DNA of 64,000 bases from Trichococcus sp. K1Tr (GTDB lineage: Bacteria; Bacillota; Bacilli; Lactobacillales; Aerococcaceae): assembly GCF_028309625.1 (NCBI RefSeq), contig NZ_JAQMHR010000003.1, positions 364,629 through 428,628 of the forward strand. The letters are read 5' to 3'. The position numbers were made by a program, and so were the translations under genes. Positions within the stretch are counted from its first letter, which is position 1; the number at the start of each line of letters is the position of its first letter. Under the pieces are notes generated by a model. It searched no databases, had not been told where the DNA came from, and saw only the letters and a program-made list of their open reading frames with translations. Of this stretch, positions 43,760 to 53,446 are shown piece by piece.

Positions 43760-44206
43760 TTACATTTTTACTTTCACGACGACTTTCTTGACCGGGGCCG
43801 GTTCGTCTACCGCCAAACCCGGGCGGTGGGCATCCTGTGGCGCGAACACCGCGAACTGTCCAGCATGCAGCACGAAATGATCGCCTTCCGCATCGAAGAA
43901 GTAGATGTCATCGTCAGGCCGATCCTCTGTCTTCACGACGTTATCCAGCGCTTTCCAGCCCATTTTTTCGCTGCCTTCCACGATGTACTGGATGTCCGTA
44001 TACGTGTAGTGCGCTTCCCAGCGGCATTCCTCCGGCAGATGCGTCTCATATTCCTGTACCAACACGAACACCGCATCACCATCGATTTCGTAGCGTCCCA
44101 CAGGTAAAGCTGCCAAATCCGTTTCTCTTAAAAATCTCAGTCCCTTATACAGCGACTCGTTCAAATTCTTATAGAAATCCATATTTGCCAATGCATCAAT
44201 GATCAT
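43760..44206 (-). CDS. YhcH/YjgK/YiaL-family protein, copy 1
   Basis: This 148-residue beta-rich cupin-like protein has conserved LPVGRYEIDGD, WEAHYTYTDIQYIVEG and GQFAVFAPQDAHRPGLA, which include the metal-binding His/Glu set. Members accompany sialic acid or sugar catabolism and may be anomerases or isomerases; the function is not settled. GGAGG lies 9 bases before ATG 44206. It is about 80% identical by eye to the paralogue at 45740-46186, and the upstream ~150 bp are also similar, so the two arose by segmental duplication. Confidence 0.85.
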   Translation of the reverse strand: MIIDALANMDFYKNLNESLYKGLRFLRETDLAALPVGRYEIDGDAVFVLVQEYETHLPEECRWEAHYTYTDIQYIVEGSEKMGWKALDNVVKTEDRPDDDIYFFDAEGDHFVLHAGQFAVFAPQDAHRPGLAVDEPAPVKKVVVKVKM

Positions 44207-44329
44207 AAAAATATTCCTCCATCCGTTCGATTGTGAATCGATAGTACCAGTATAGGGCAGATTCCTTCGATTGAATAGGCTTACACCACATTGTTGCGAT
44301 TTCTGTCGCAACTGGGAAGCGTGCTGCAC

Positions 44330-44376
44330 CTATGACCACCTCCGATGAAGAGGGAGTTCGTCGGAGTACAGTAGGG
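44330..44376. repeat. Short family A remnant
   Basis: CTCCGATGAA...TTCGTCGGAG inverted repeat. The equivalent position upstream of copy 2 (46310-46350) holds a similar element. Confidence 0.5.
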
Positions 44377-44490
44377 AAAAAATGTCATCCACCTGATGGC
44401 TGGCTTACAGCATTTCAAAAAGTAATCAGTTTGTGCCAGAAAAACAAGCAATGAAAGAATCACCATTATTAATTTGTGTGGAGCATATCA

Positions 44491-45486
44491 TTAGTGGACA
44501 TATTTTTTATGAGCACTTTGCTTTCTTTCTTCGGAAACTTTCGCATAGCGAAGAGTCGTAGAGGGATTCACGTGTCCTAGGAGGCTTTGCAAGTCAGCCA
44601 ACTCTATACCATTGTTTAAAGAAGTTGTTGCCATGGTATGTCTAAAGATATGCGGGGTTAATTTTTTTGATAGGTTGCATCGATCGTTAATGTGTTTAAT
44701 TTCTTTGCCGATTGCCCCCGGATGGAGCTGGCGGTAGGGTCGAATAGAAGTAGAAAATATATACTCGCAGAAATTTTCTTCATATTCACAGACATCAATG
44801 TATGCTTTTAAGTGGAAAATCGCTGTAGGCGTGAGATATACAATCCTTTCTTTATTACCTTTTCCTATTACAGGCAGTGCGCCTGTGTGCCAATTGATAT
44901 CTGCTTTCTTCATACTGCAGACTTCAGACAGTCTGCATCCAGTAGAGAAGAACAACTCGACAAAAGCACGTTCTCGCAAGGTTAAACAGGAATTTCTGAC
45001 ATCTTCCATCTCCAGGGGAGTCAAAGCTTTCGGTAATCTGCTTTCCTGCTTTAAAGGTTTAATCTTTGAAGCAGGGTTATGCAGAAGTAACTCTTCTACG
45101 ACTAACGAAGCAAAAAACGCCTTGATTACGGATAGCTTTTTTGAAATAGTGCTGTTTTTTAGATTTGGATTTAGAGTTAAATAATTTCGAATATCTGTTG
45201 TGGTTATAAGCGCAACGGGTTTTTGCGTGTAGTTTGAGAATAGCCTTAGTTCTTCTTTGTAATTCATAACAGTTTGGATGCTAAATGCTTCAACCGAAAT
45301 GGCACTTAAATACAAGTCCAACTTTTCTTGGAAATCATTTTCTAAATTATCAGGCGTTTTCTTAGTAATATCATAGTTTTGGAGTATTTCTTCATAGTGC
45401 AACTTCAGTTTGATGTGATCTGCATTTGGCAAGGAAATTTTACTCGCTATCTCTAACTCATATAAAAGTTGCCGTGCATCAGTCAT
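44491..45486 (-). CDS. Tyrosine recombinase (phage integrase family)
   Basis: This 331-residue site-specific recombinase has an N-terminal SAM-like core-binding domain (about 50-135) and a catalytic domain with the full active-site set: R185 (GCRLSEV), K209/K212 (GKGNKER), H279 and R282 (HIFRH), H305 (LLGHVN) and Y314 (LRYAKVS). It resembles XerC/D-sized integrases of small mobile elements. It is AT-richer than its neighbours and sits exactly between two duplicated yhcH segments. No excisionase or att-like core is obvious. It may have mediated, or be a relic of, the rearrangements nearby. Confidence 0.88.
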   Translation of the reverse strand: MTDARQLLYELEIASKISLPNADHIKLKLHYEEILQNYDITKKTPDNLENDFQEKLDLYLSAISVEAFSIQTVMNYKEELRLFSNYTQKPVALITTTDIRNYLTLNPNLKNSTISKKLSVIKAFFASLVVEELLLHNPASKIKPLKQESRLPKALTPLEMEDVRNSCLTLRERAFVELFFSTGCRLSEVCSMKKADINWHTGALPVIGKGNKERIVYLTPTAIFHLKAYIDVCEYEENFCEYIFSTSIRPYRQLHPGAIGKEIKHINDRCNLSKKLTPHIFRHTMATTSLNNGIELADLQSLLGHVNPSTTLRYAKVSEERKQSAHKKYVH

Positions 45487-45680
45487 CTTTAGATCCCTCC
45501 ATACGAATAAATATCTTTCATAGTAAGTATACTCATTTCATAAACAGTTTGGTTCTTATAAACACTCGGATAGGGTATTTATAAGAACCAACCGATGATT
45601 GAAGCTATTCCAATGAACCCCCAGACTACTAAACTTCCAAAAAGACGGACACCGCAAGATGTCAGTAATAACCCAGTAAA

Positions 45681-45727
45681 AAAAGCCAGTGCAGCCTCTG
45701 CGCAAGCAAAGCTGCACTGGCTTTTTC
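45681..45727. terminator. Terminator of yhcH copy 2
   Basis: AAAAGCCAGTGCAGC (45681-45695) pairs with GCTGCACTGGCTTTT (45711-45725), then TC. It is analogous in position to the hairpin at 43708-43757. Confidence 0.85.
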
Positions 45728-45739
45728 AATTGTCTTCTG

Positions 45740-46186
45740 TTATATCGCCACTTTAACGATAACTTTTTTGACCGGTGCCGGTCTGTCGACCGCCATTCCC
45801 GGACGGTGGGCATCATGCGGGGTGAACACTGCGAACTGCCCTGCGTGCACGACGAAATGATCGCCCTCCGCATCAAAGAAATACACATCATCTTCCGGGC
45901 GATCCTCTGTTTTCATGAAGCCATCCAGCGTTTTCCAGCCCATCTTTTCGCAGCCTTCCACGACATACTGGATGTCCGTGTACGTATAGTGGGCCTCCCA
46001 ACGGCATTCGTCTGCTAAACGCGTATCGTACTCCTGCACTAGCGCAAACACCTCATCACCATCTATCTCGTAACGCCCAACTGGCAACGATGCGACATCT
46101 GTCTCCTTCAAAAATGCCAGCCCTTTGTAGAGCCTTTCGTTCAATCCCTTATAAAATTCCATATTCGTTAATGCATCAATAATCAC
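45740..46186 (-). CDS. YhcH/YjgK/YiaL-family protein, copy 2
   Basis: This 148-residue paralogue of the gene at 43760-44206 has the same motifs (LPVGRYEIDGD, WEAHYTYTDIQYVVEG, GQFAVFTPHDAHRPG). The start is GTG at 46186, 9 bases after GGAGG; in copy 1 the equivalent codon is ATG. Both copies look intact, so the duplication is old enough to have diverged yet both are kept. Its own hairpin terminator follows. Confidence 0.83.
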   Translation of the reverse strand: MIIDALTNMEFYKGLNERLYKGLAFLKETDVASLPVGRYEIDGDEVFALVQEYDTRLADECRWEAHYTYTDIQYVVEGCEKMGWKTLDGFMKTEDRPEDDVYFFDAEGDHFVVHAGQFAVFTPHDAHRPGMAVDRPAPVKKVIVKVAI

Positions 46187-46299
46187 GAAAACATTCCTCC
46201 GTTCGTTCAATTGTGAAACAATAGCTCCAGTATAGGCCGGATTCAGCCGATTGGATAGGCTTACATCCGAATGTTGCGATTTTTGTCGCAAATGGGAGC

Positions 46300-46410
46300 C
46301 GTGCCGCGTGTACAGTCGCCTGCGATGAAGAGCTTATTCATCGGAGAACACTAATGCGCCAGCTATCCTACCTCCGACGAGCGACTGTTGACCGGAGGAG
46401 AGCGTATCGT
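46300..46410. repeat. Family A remnant upstream of yhcH copy 2
   Basis: GATGAAGAGCTTATTCATCGG and CTACCTCCGACGAGCGACTG, GACCGGAGGAGAGCG motifs. It begins the gap 46187-47015. Confidence 0.5.
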
Positions 46411-46499
46411 CGGTGTTGTTTCCGGATAATTGTGTAAAAAGAGAGGGTCAAACCCAAACTATTGGCACATCGCAAGGAGAATGGGTATGACACAGAAAT

Positions 46500-46735
46500 A
46501 AAAACATGCAGTCATGAACTTGCAAGAAAGATCAATCCGGAAAGGTACTACCTGGAATTATGATTATAGGAATATAAAATAAGAAACCTTTAAGGAAAGA
46601 ACTATAATAGTGTGTATCTGTGCAGAAAAAAAGAAATGAGAAACATGCAATCATTAACTTGCAAGAACTAATTAAGCGATATTGAACTGGGAATTACAAA
46701 GTGCAGAATATAAAATATATGAGGGGGGAACGCTT
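46500..46735. repeat. Diverged tandem duplication before the polysaccharide cluster
   Basis: AAACATGCAGTCATGAACTT (46502) and AAACATGCAATCATTAACTT (46643), each followed by GCAAGAA and then by GGAATTA...GAATATAAAAT, repeat with a spacing of about 141 bp. No gene is visible. Confidence 0.6.
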
Positions 46736-46769
46736 ATTATCACTAAATCGTAATTAAACCCTTATTCTA

Positions 46770-46787
46770 GTTTTCGTAATCGAAAAC
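46770..46787. promoter_or_regulatory. Palindrome upstream of the polysaccharide cluster
   Basis: GTTTTCG-TAAT-CGAAAAC is a perfect inverted repeat about 230 bp before the first gene. It could be an operator or a small hairpin. No clear promoter pair is visible after it; TTGTGC (46901) is a weak -35 candidate. Confidence 0.4.
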
Positions 46788-47015
46788 AAAAGATGGAATA
46801 TCGTGATTTCATACTTTATTCATGATGTATCCGTTTCCTTTCTTATCCTTCGGATTTTAAACGTAAAGTTTAAGTAAAACTTCAAAAAAACTTCGATTTT
46901 TGTGCAAATTCGCTTGTAGAAATGTTATCATAAAAAATACTGAAAGATATTTTCTTTAAATGATTATATCTTAGAGACAATTATAAGAAGAAAAAAATAA
47001 TTATAGGGGTGCTAA

Positions 47016-47630
47016 ATGGAGTATTTGAAGGTAAAAAGAGTGATTGACTTAGTTCTTTCGGTATTGGCCGCAGTCATTTTATCGCCATTATTCTTAATTT
47101 TATTTATTGCAATAAAAATGGATACACCGGGTCCTATCTTCTTTAAACAAAAAAGAGTCGGAATCAACAAAACGCATTTCAATATTTTGAAGTTCCGTAC
47201 GATGCGTATCGATACTCCCAAGGACACACCAACGCATTTATTAGGAGATCCTGATCAGTACATCACAAAAGTCGGTAAATTCTTGAGAAAAACAAGCCTT
47301 GATGAATTGCCTCAAATCTTCAATATCATCAAAGGCGAAATGTCCATTATCGGGCCGCGTCCCGCTTTGTGGAATCAGTACGACCTGATTGCTGAAAGAG
47401 ACAAATACAATGCAAATGATGTTCGCCCTGGTTTAACCGGTTGGGCTCAAATCAATGGTCGCGATGAGTTGCCGATTACTGTCAAATCTGAGTTGGACGG
47501 AGAATACATCCAAAAAATGAATTTCGCTTTCGATGTGAAATGCTTTGTCGGAACCATTACAAGCGTCTTGAAAAGCGATGGCGTTATTGAAGGCGGCACA
47601 GGCGCGCTAAGTGAAGGAGGTAATCAATAG
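47016..47630 (+). CDS. Priming sugar transferase (polyprenyl-phosphate phosphoglycosyltransferase)
   Basis: This 204-residue monotopic phosphoglycosyltransferase of the small-PGT type starts repeat-unit assembly by moving a sugar phosphate onto undecaprenyl phosphate. Features are one N-terminal re-entrant hydrophobic helix (VIDLVLSVLAAVILSPLFLI), GPIFFKQKRVG, LKFRTM, the catalytic Asp-Glu pair in SLDELPQIFNI, and IGPRP with RPGLTGWAQ. The length is typical of PglC/EpsL-like enzymes that lack the extra membrane domain of WbaP. It is the first gene of the cluster and is followed 2 bp later by an epimerase gene. Confidence 0.92.
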   Translation: MEYLKVKRVIDLVLSVLAAVILSPLFLILFIAIKMDTPGPIFFKQKRVGINKTHFNILKFRTMRIDTPKDTPTHLLGDPDQYITKVGKFLRKTSLDELPQIFNIIKGEMSIIGPRPALWNQYDLIAERDKYNANDVRPGLTGWAQINGRDELPITVKSELDGEYIQKMNFAFDVKCFVGTITSVLKSDGVIEGGTGALSEGGNQ

Positions 47631-47632
47631 GT

Positions 47633-48502
47633 ATGAAGAGAATATTGATTACAGGTGCCAATAGCTATATTGGCACCTCTTTTGAAAAATGGGTAGCACA
47701 ATGGCCGGAAGAGTATCATGTGGATAGTGTTGATACGAAGAATGGTGAATGGAAAGAACTTGATTTTTCTCCTTATGACACCATTTTTCATGTGGCAGGG
47801 ATTGCCCACCAAGATGCGAAAGCAGATCAAGAAGAATTGTATTACAAAGTTAACCGTGATCTCACGATTGAAGTTGCTCAAAAAGCAAAGTCTGAAGGAG
47901 TCAAACAGTTCATTTTTATGAGCAGCATGATTGTATATGGAGCAAGCAGCAAAATTGGGGAAACCAAAGTAATCACGAGAGATACTGTACCGGAACCAAT
48001 CAATTTCTATGGGAACAGTAAATTACAAGCGGAACAGGGAATCCTTCCACTTCAGTCGGAGGGATTTAATGTTGTCGTTATACGTCCGCCGATGATTTAC
48101 GGGAAAGATTCAAAAGGAAACTATCCGTTTCTGGCTAAGTTCGCGAAGATTACACCACTATTTCCAGATATCGACAATAAAAGAAGTATGTTGCATATCG
48201 ATAATCTAACCGAATTGATTCGTTTATTAGTTAGCACAAATGAGCATGGAGTTTTCTTCCCTCAGAACAAAGAATATGTGAAAACCTCTGAAATGGTGAA
48301 AACGATCGCCGATATTAGTGGGAAAAAAATGAAATTAGTAAAATTATTTAATCCGATTTTATATTTATTATCCAACAAAATTGGCTTGATAAATAAGGTA
48401 TTCGGTGATTTGAATTACGATATGTCATTAAGTGATTTAAAACATGATTATCGCATCAAAGATTTAAAAAAATCAATTATTTCTACTGAAGTGGAGAGTT
48501 AA
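47633..48502 (+). CDS. NAD-dependent epimerase/dehydratase (extended SDR)
   Basis: This 289-residue nucleotide-sugar enzyme has the Rossmann motif TGANSYIG and the catalytic YxxxK (FYGNSK, with SSMIVYG upstream). It is probably a UDP-HexNAc epimerase or reductase that makes the sugar used by the adjacent priming transferase. Gram-positive clusters often pair such an SDR with a small PGT; the substrate is not shown by sequence. It starts 2 bp after the preceding stop codon, so the genes are coupled. Confidence 0.82.
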   Translation: MKRILITGANSYIGTSFEKWVAQWPEEYHVDSVDTKNGEWKELDFSPYDTIFHVAGIAHQDAKADQEELYYKVNRDLTIEVAQKAKSEGVKQFIFMSSMIVYGASSKIGETKVITRDTVPEPINFYGNSKLQAEQGILPLQSEGFNVVVIRPPMIYGKDSKGNYPFLAKFAKITPLFPDIDNKRSMLHIDNLTELIRLLVSTNEHGVFFPQNKEYVKTSEMVKTIADISGKKMKLVKLFNPILYLLSNKIGLINKVFGDLNYDMSLSDLKHDYRIKDLKKSIISTEVES

Positions 48503-48507
48503 TTTAA

Positions 48508-49638
48508 ATGGAGAAAGTCCTTATATTAGTAAATCATGATGTTGTAATTTATAACTTCAGGAAAGAACTTGTTGAGAGATTATTAGAAGATGGGTATGAG
48601 GTCATTATATCATCACCGTATGGAGAACGAATTGATGATTTGGTACAGATGGGGTGTGAGTATGTTGAAACTACTATTTCTAGGCATGGTACCAACATAT
48701 TAGAAGAGTTAAAACTACTCGCACATTATAGAAAAATAATAAAAGAATTCAAACCTGATGTAGTGCTCTCCTATACGATTAAACCTAATATTTATGGGGG
48801 GATGGCATGTAGATTATTGAATGTTCCTTATATTGCGAATATTACTGGATTGGGTACTGCAGTTGAGAATGCTGGGATTATGCAAAAAATTACTATCTTA
48901 CTTTATAAAGTAGCTTTCAAAAAAATTAATTGTGTTTTTTTTCAGAATACTGAGAATATGCAATTTTTTAATGATAATAAAATTGCAATTGGTAAAAATA
49001 GATTAGTACCTGGATCAGGTGTAAATTTAGATTTCTTTCAGCCATTACCTTATCTAGATAATAGTACTACAGAATTTGTTTTTATTTCAAGGATTATGAA
49101 AGAAAAAGGAATTGAACAGTACCTTGAAGCAGCTGAATATATACATAATAAATATCCAAATACAAAATTCCATATCTGTGGATTTTGTGAACAAGCTTAT
49201 GAAGAAAGGCTAAATAAGTTACAGGAAGATGGTACAGTAATTTATCATGGCATGGTAAGGGATATAAGAAAAATATTAAAAAAAACACATTGCACTGTGC
49301 ATCCATCTTACTATCCAGAGGGAATATCAAATATATTATTAGAAAGTTCTGCATGTGCTAGGCCTATTATTACTACAAATAGGTCAGGTTGCCGTGAAGT
49401 GGTTGATAACGGAATAAATGGATATGTTGTTGACCAAAAGAACAGCCTGGATTTAATTGACAAAATTGAGGAATTCTTAAACTTAGATAACTCTACAAAA
49501 AAATTGATGGGAATTGCAGGCAGAAAAAAAGTAGAGAATGAATTTGACAGACAAATTGTGGTTGAAGCATACATAAGTGAAATTAATGATATTATAAAAA
49601 AAATAAATGGAATTGTTGCAATAAGAGAGATAATATAA
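48508..49638 (+). CDS. Glycosyltransferase, GT4 type (first transfer)
   Basis: This 376-residue GT-B glycosyltransferase has an N-terminal acceptor domain (LVNHDVVIYNFRKEL, a start seen in PglA-like enzymes). The C-terminal donor domain contains the retaining E-x7-E motif in PEGISNILLESSA. The start lies 5 bp after the epimerase. It is AT-rich compared with uvsE or galU, typical of serotype-specific genes. By order it may add the second sugar to the lipid-linked intermediate. Confidence 0.85.
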   Translation: MEKVLILVNHDVVIYNFRKELVERLLEDGYEVIISSPYGERIDDLVQMGCEYVETTISRHGTNILEELKLLAHYRKIIKEFKPDVVLSYTIKPNIYGGMACRLLNVPYIANITGLGTAVENAGIMQKITILLYKVAFKKINCVFFQNTENMQFFNDNKIAIGKNRLVPGSGVNLDFFQPLPYLDNSTTEFVFISRIMKEKGIEQYLEAAEYIHNKYPNTKFHICGFCEQAYEERLNKLQEDGTVIYHGMVRDIRKILKKTHCTVHPSYYPEGISNILLESSACARPIITTNRSGCREVVDNGINGYVVDQKNSLDLIDKIEEFLNLDNSTKKLMGIAGRKKVENEFDRQIVVEAYISEINDIIKKINGIVAIREII

Positions 49639-49653
49639 AAAGGAGGATCGAAT

Positions 49654-50787
49654 ATGAAAGAGCCTATTCGCATTTTACACGTTTTTGGACGTCTTGATAG
49701 AGGCGGAGCTGAAACAATGATCATGAATATATATCGTAAAATTGATAAAAACATAATCCAATTCGATTTCGTTGTACATACTCGTGATAAATGTGATTAC
49801 GATCAAGAAATAAAGGAATTAGGTGGAAGAATTTACAGTATTCCAAAATATGAAGGTTTAAATTACTCTTCTTATAATAAAGCTTGGAATGTTTTTTTTA
49901 AAGACCATCCACAATATAAGTTAATTCATGGACATGTACGGAGTACAGCATCAATATATCTTCGAATAGCAAAAAAATATGGTTTGATTTCTATTTCTCA
50001 TAGCCATAATACCTCTTCTGGAAAGGGTATGGTTGCGTTTGCTAAGAATTTGATGCAATATCCAATACGTTATATAGCTGATGATTTTTTTGCTTGTTCT
50101 CTTTATGCAGGAGAATGGTTATTTGGAAAGAAAGTATGTCAAAAGGATAATTTTTTTATTTTAAAAAATGCAATAGATGTCAATGCCTTCAGATACAATG
50201 AAGCAGTGAGAACCATAAAAAGAAGAGAATTGAACTTGGCTGGAAAATTCGTAATTGGCCATATTGGAAGGTTCCATCCCCAAAAAAATCACATGTTCCT
50301 AGTAGAGGTTTTTAAGAAAGTACATGATAGAAATGAAAATACTGTGTTATTGTTGATTGGAGAAGGTGAGCAGAGAGCAAAAGTAGAAGAAAAAGTAAAT
50401 AAATTAGGACTCACCGAACATGTTTTATTTACTGGTGTTAGAGACGATATCCCACAGCTGATACAAGCAATGGATGTTTTTGTATTCCCATCATTATTTG
50501 AGGGATTGGGTATCGCTATTGTTGAGGCTCAAGCCTCTGGATTAAAGTGCATAGTAGCAGACACTATCCCAAGTGAAGCTTTTGTGACTGATATTGTTGA
50601 ATCACTGCCGTTAAATTCAAAAACAGATATTTGGGCTAATAAAATTTTGGAGAAATCGAGTAATTATAAACGGAATGATGTTTCTCAAGCAATTTTTCAT
50701 AGTGGTTATGACATTAAGGAAACCGCTAAATGGCTACAGGATTTCTATATAAGAAAACATGAAGATAGAGGTGGTACTTATGTATAA
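49654..50787 (+). CDS. Glycosyltransferase, GT4 type (EpsF-like)
   Basis: This 377-residue GT-B enzyme has the N-terminal GRLDRGGAETMIMN, the donor-domain IGHIGRFHPQKNH and the E-x7-E motif EGLGIAIVEA. It is similar in build to EpsF/WcaL glycosyltransferases of exopolysaccharide clusters. AAGGAGG precedes the ATG. It overlaps the following glycosyltransferase start by 8 bases, so the two are translationally coupled. Confidence 0.87.
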   Translation: MKEPIRILHVFGRLDRGGAETMIMNIYRKIDKNIIQFDFVVHTRDKCDYDQEIKELGGRIYSIPKYEGLNYSSYNKAWNVFFKDHPQYKLIHGHVRSTASIYLRIAKKYGLISISHSHNTSSGKGMVAFAKNLMQYPIRYIADDFFACSLYAGEWLFGKKVCQKDNFFILKNAIDVNAFRYNEAVRTIKRRELNLAGKFVIGHIGRFHPQKNHMFLVEVFKKVHDRNENTVLLLIGEGEQRAKVEEKVNKLGLTEHVLFTGVRDDIPQLIQAMDVFVFPSLFEGLGIAIVEAQASGLKCIVADTIPSEAFVTDIVESLPLNSKTDIWANKILEKSSNYKRNDVSQAIFHSGYDIKETAKWLQDFYIRKHEDRGGTYV

Positions 50788-51649
50788 GTATGCGGGTGTT
50801 GTTGTTTTATATAATCCTGATATTGATGTTGAAGCGAACATAAATACGTATATTAATGAAATAGATAAATTATATATTATAGATAACTCAGAACATGAAC
50901 AAAAGGCAATAATACAAAATATAATCAATAATGAGAAATCTATATATGTAAATTTAGATGGAAATAAAGGATTAGGATATGCTTTAAATGTTGGATGTCG
51001 TATGGCTGTAGAGGATGGTTTTAATTATGTTTTAACTATGGATCAAGATTCTAAATTTGAGAATAATGGGGTAAAAACTATCGTTGATTTTATTGAAAAG
51101 TCACATGAGCACTATTCTATTGTATGTCCAAATGTAAAATCAGTTTATTCTGAATATGAAACGAATCAAGAGAAAGTAGCATATACTTTAATTGGTGAAA
51201 ACTTGAATGAAATTAGGAATTGGGTTATGACATCTGGATCAATGATGTTCTTAGAAGACTACATGGGTGTAAATGGTTTTGATGATGAAATGTTTATTGC
51301 TCATTTAGATATTGATTTGGGTATTAAATTATATCTAAATAATAAAAAGATAATTATGCTAGGGAACTCTGTAATTATTCAAAGATTTGGAAATTCAATA
51401 CCAAAAAAGATATTATGGAAAACAGTACATCCTTCATTTGCAGCTCCAGTAAGAACATATTATTTATTTAGGAATCAAAAATATTTAGAAAGAAAATATG
51501 GCAAGGGAATGAAAAAAATTATAAATGTACATTTGTATAAGTTCATTATTAAAATAATGATATTCGAGGATCGAAAAATCGAAAAAATGAAAATGGCTAT
51601 TAGAGGGATTATAGATGCGAAAAAGAAAAAGATGGGGGCATATTCCTAA
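50780..51649 (+). CDS. Glycosyltransferase, GT2 type (rhamnosyltransferase-like)
   Basis: This 289-residue GT-A enzyme has a nucleotide-binding start (AGVVVLYNPD), the metal-binding DxD as MDQDS and a segment SGSMMFLEDYMGVNGFDDEMF typical of rhamnosyl-type GT2 proteins. The ATG at 50780 (GAGGTGG upstream) lies inside the end of the previous gene. With rmlABCD downstream, dTDP-rhamnose is the most likely donor. No large C-terminal membrane region is present. Confidence 0.85.
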   Translation: MYKYAGVVVLYNPDIDVEANINTYINEIDKLYIIDNSEHEQKAIIQNIINNEKSIYVNLDGNKGLGYALNVGCRMAVEDGFNYVLTMDQDSKFENNGVKTIVDFIEKSHEHYSIVCPNVKSVYSEYETNQEKVAYTLIGENLNEIRNWVMTSGSMMFLEDYMGVNGFDDEMFIAHLDIDLGIKLYLNNKKIIMLGNSVIIQRFGNSIPKKILWKTVHPSFAAPVRTYYLFRNQKYLERKYGKGMKKIINVHLYKFIIKIMIFEDRKIEKMKMAIRGIIDAKKKKMGAYS

Positions 51650-52138
51650 AAAAAGAAAGAAAATTTATATACAATCTTTTTAGATGCATCATCTTCTTCG
51701 AAAACACTAAACAACTTAATAGAGTTAATTGTTAAAAACAATACTTAAATAAGCGTATATATATAACAATCAACTTCAACTATTCCAAAATCAATAACAA
51801 ATAACCCAGAATGATTCCGGAATATTCTGTTAATCAGGATTTGATTGTTGAATTTATTTAGTATGAAAAACTTTATGCAATTGCTCATCTTTCCACTTCA
51901 CTATTATCAAAATACAGAGTATACATATGATGTAATAGGTATTAAATGTTTGAACGCATAAAATTTTAAATTCAAATTAATACATCAAAATGATGTTTCA
52001 AAGTTACTGAAAAATCAGATAAGGGATAATTAAGACATCTTTTTAAGGTAAAAAATTTGAGTTATTAAGTCAATGATATGAACCGCATTATTAATTAAAT
52101 GGGTAGACCAATAAAAAATATATGGAGAATTAAAATGA
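51650..52138. other. AT-rich gap inside the polysaccharide cluster
   Basis: 490 bp without a supported gene. Every frame is interrupted, and I recognise no motif. It may be the remnant of a lost glycosyltransferase or acyltransferase gene. Confidence 0.4.
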
Positions 52139-53338
52139 ATGGAAACACAAAATGAAGTAAAGAAATTGAAAAAGGTATTTTCAGCAATATTAATCTGGTT
52201 TCCTATATTAACAATGTATGCATCACCAATACCTATTTTAACGAATTTTACATTGGGTGATTTGATGCTTCTAATCATGTTTCCAGTTTTAGTAATTTGG
52301 ATGATGAAAAAAATTATTTCTGATAAAAAATATTCTTTTTCAATTTTAATTATTTACTTGGCCTATATAATTATCCAAATGCTATTAACTTTAGTAAGTG
52401 ATGAAACAATAAATACTAACGATGTAATATTTAGGACTACAAGATATTCTGTTTATTTATCAATAATTATTTTCTTTTCTAAACAATTATTTGATTATGA
52501 ATTTGGAATTAAACTATATAAACTTACATCTGTATTTTCAACATTTTATTTGTTTGTACAAGTTACTTTACTTAGAACAATGAATTATATGTTACCAGGA
52601 ACCCTGCCCTTTTTAACTCCAATAAGGAATGATCTTCAAGTGGACACAAAAATATTAGGTATGGATATGATAATGCGTCCGCATTCTATATTCTCTGAGC
52701 CAGCTTGGTATGCTGTATACGTTCTTGGAATCTTAATCATTTGTTTGTTTTCAAGTGATTCAGATAACGATTTGAAAATCCCGGTCATAATTACAGTTGG
52801 AATATTGTTGTCTGTTTCAACAACGGGAATTTTATTGTGTGCTATAACCTGGATTTTCTGGTTCTTTCATAAAACAAAAGAAAATATATCAATTCAAAGA
52901 ATGATAATAGTTATATTCATAGTTCCATTAATTTTGTATTTTATTACTCATTCAAATTCTTTCCAAATTTTTGTAGATAGGATAGTTGCTGGAGATTCAG
53001 CTGCAGGAAGGTTTAATGGGTATACGTATTTAACTTCTAATTGGAATATTTCATTATCTAATTGGTTATTTGGAAATGGAATGAAGAAGATACCAATATA
53101 CCTAGCCGGATTTGCGAGAGTGATATATTACTATGGATTTATTGGGTTGTTAATTTTTATGCTTATTTGCGTTAGTATATTATATAGAGTTGAAAAATCA
53201 CAAAAAATATTATTACTAATATTTTTACTTTTAAACTTGGGGACCGAAGTACTATTTGGTCCGCTTATACTAGTGTACTTTCCTTTTATTCTCTCTTTTG
53301 TAAAGCAAGGTCAAAAGGAGAATGGTAATGGAGGATAA
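52139..53338 (+). CDS. O-antigen/exopolysaccharide polymerase (Wzy-like)
   Basis: This 399-residue polytopic membrane protein has about ten hydrophobic helices and a central extracytoplasmic loop containing MRPHSIFSEPAWYAVY. That loop recalls the Wzy_C/EpsG-like polymerase loop. Such proteins join lipid-linked repeat units outside the membrane. Sequence conservation in this group is poor, so the call rests on topology and cluster position between the glycosyltransferases and the flippase. TGGAGAA lies about 12 bases before the ATG. Confidence 0.75.
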   Translation: METQNEVKKLKKVFSAILIWFPILTMYASPIPILTNFTLGDLMLLIMFPVLVIWMMKKIISDKKYSFSILIIYLAYIIIQMLLTLVSDETINTNDVIFRTTRYSVYLSIIIFFSKQLFDYEFGIKLYKLTSVFSTFYLFVQVTLLRTMNYMLPGTLPFLTPIRNDLQVDTKILGMDMIMRPHSIFSEPAWYAVYVLGILIICLFSSDSDNDLKIPVIITVGILLSVSTTGILLCAITWIFWFFHKTKENISIQRMIIVIFIVPLILYFITHSNSFQIFVDRIVAGDSAAGRFNGYTYLTSNWNISLSNWLFGNGMKKIPIYLAGFARVIYYYGFIGLLIFMLICVSILYRVEKSQKILLLIFLLLNLGTEVLFGPLILVYFPFILSFVKQGQKENGNGG

Positions 53339-53446
53339 TAAAAAAATTATCATGGACTTGATGTTTTTTGACAGAGCTAAATTGTTTTATTGAAATATAA
53401 TTGAATTGTACGATTGTAGATAATTGTGTATAAGAGAGGGTGTATT

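Noticed and set aside
45556..46018. Additional frames overlapping yhcH copy 2 (one on the minus strand, one antisense)
   Set aside because: Shadows of the yhcH gene; corresponding frames also appear over copy 1.
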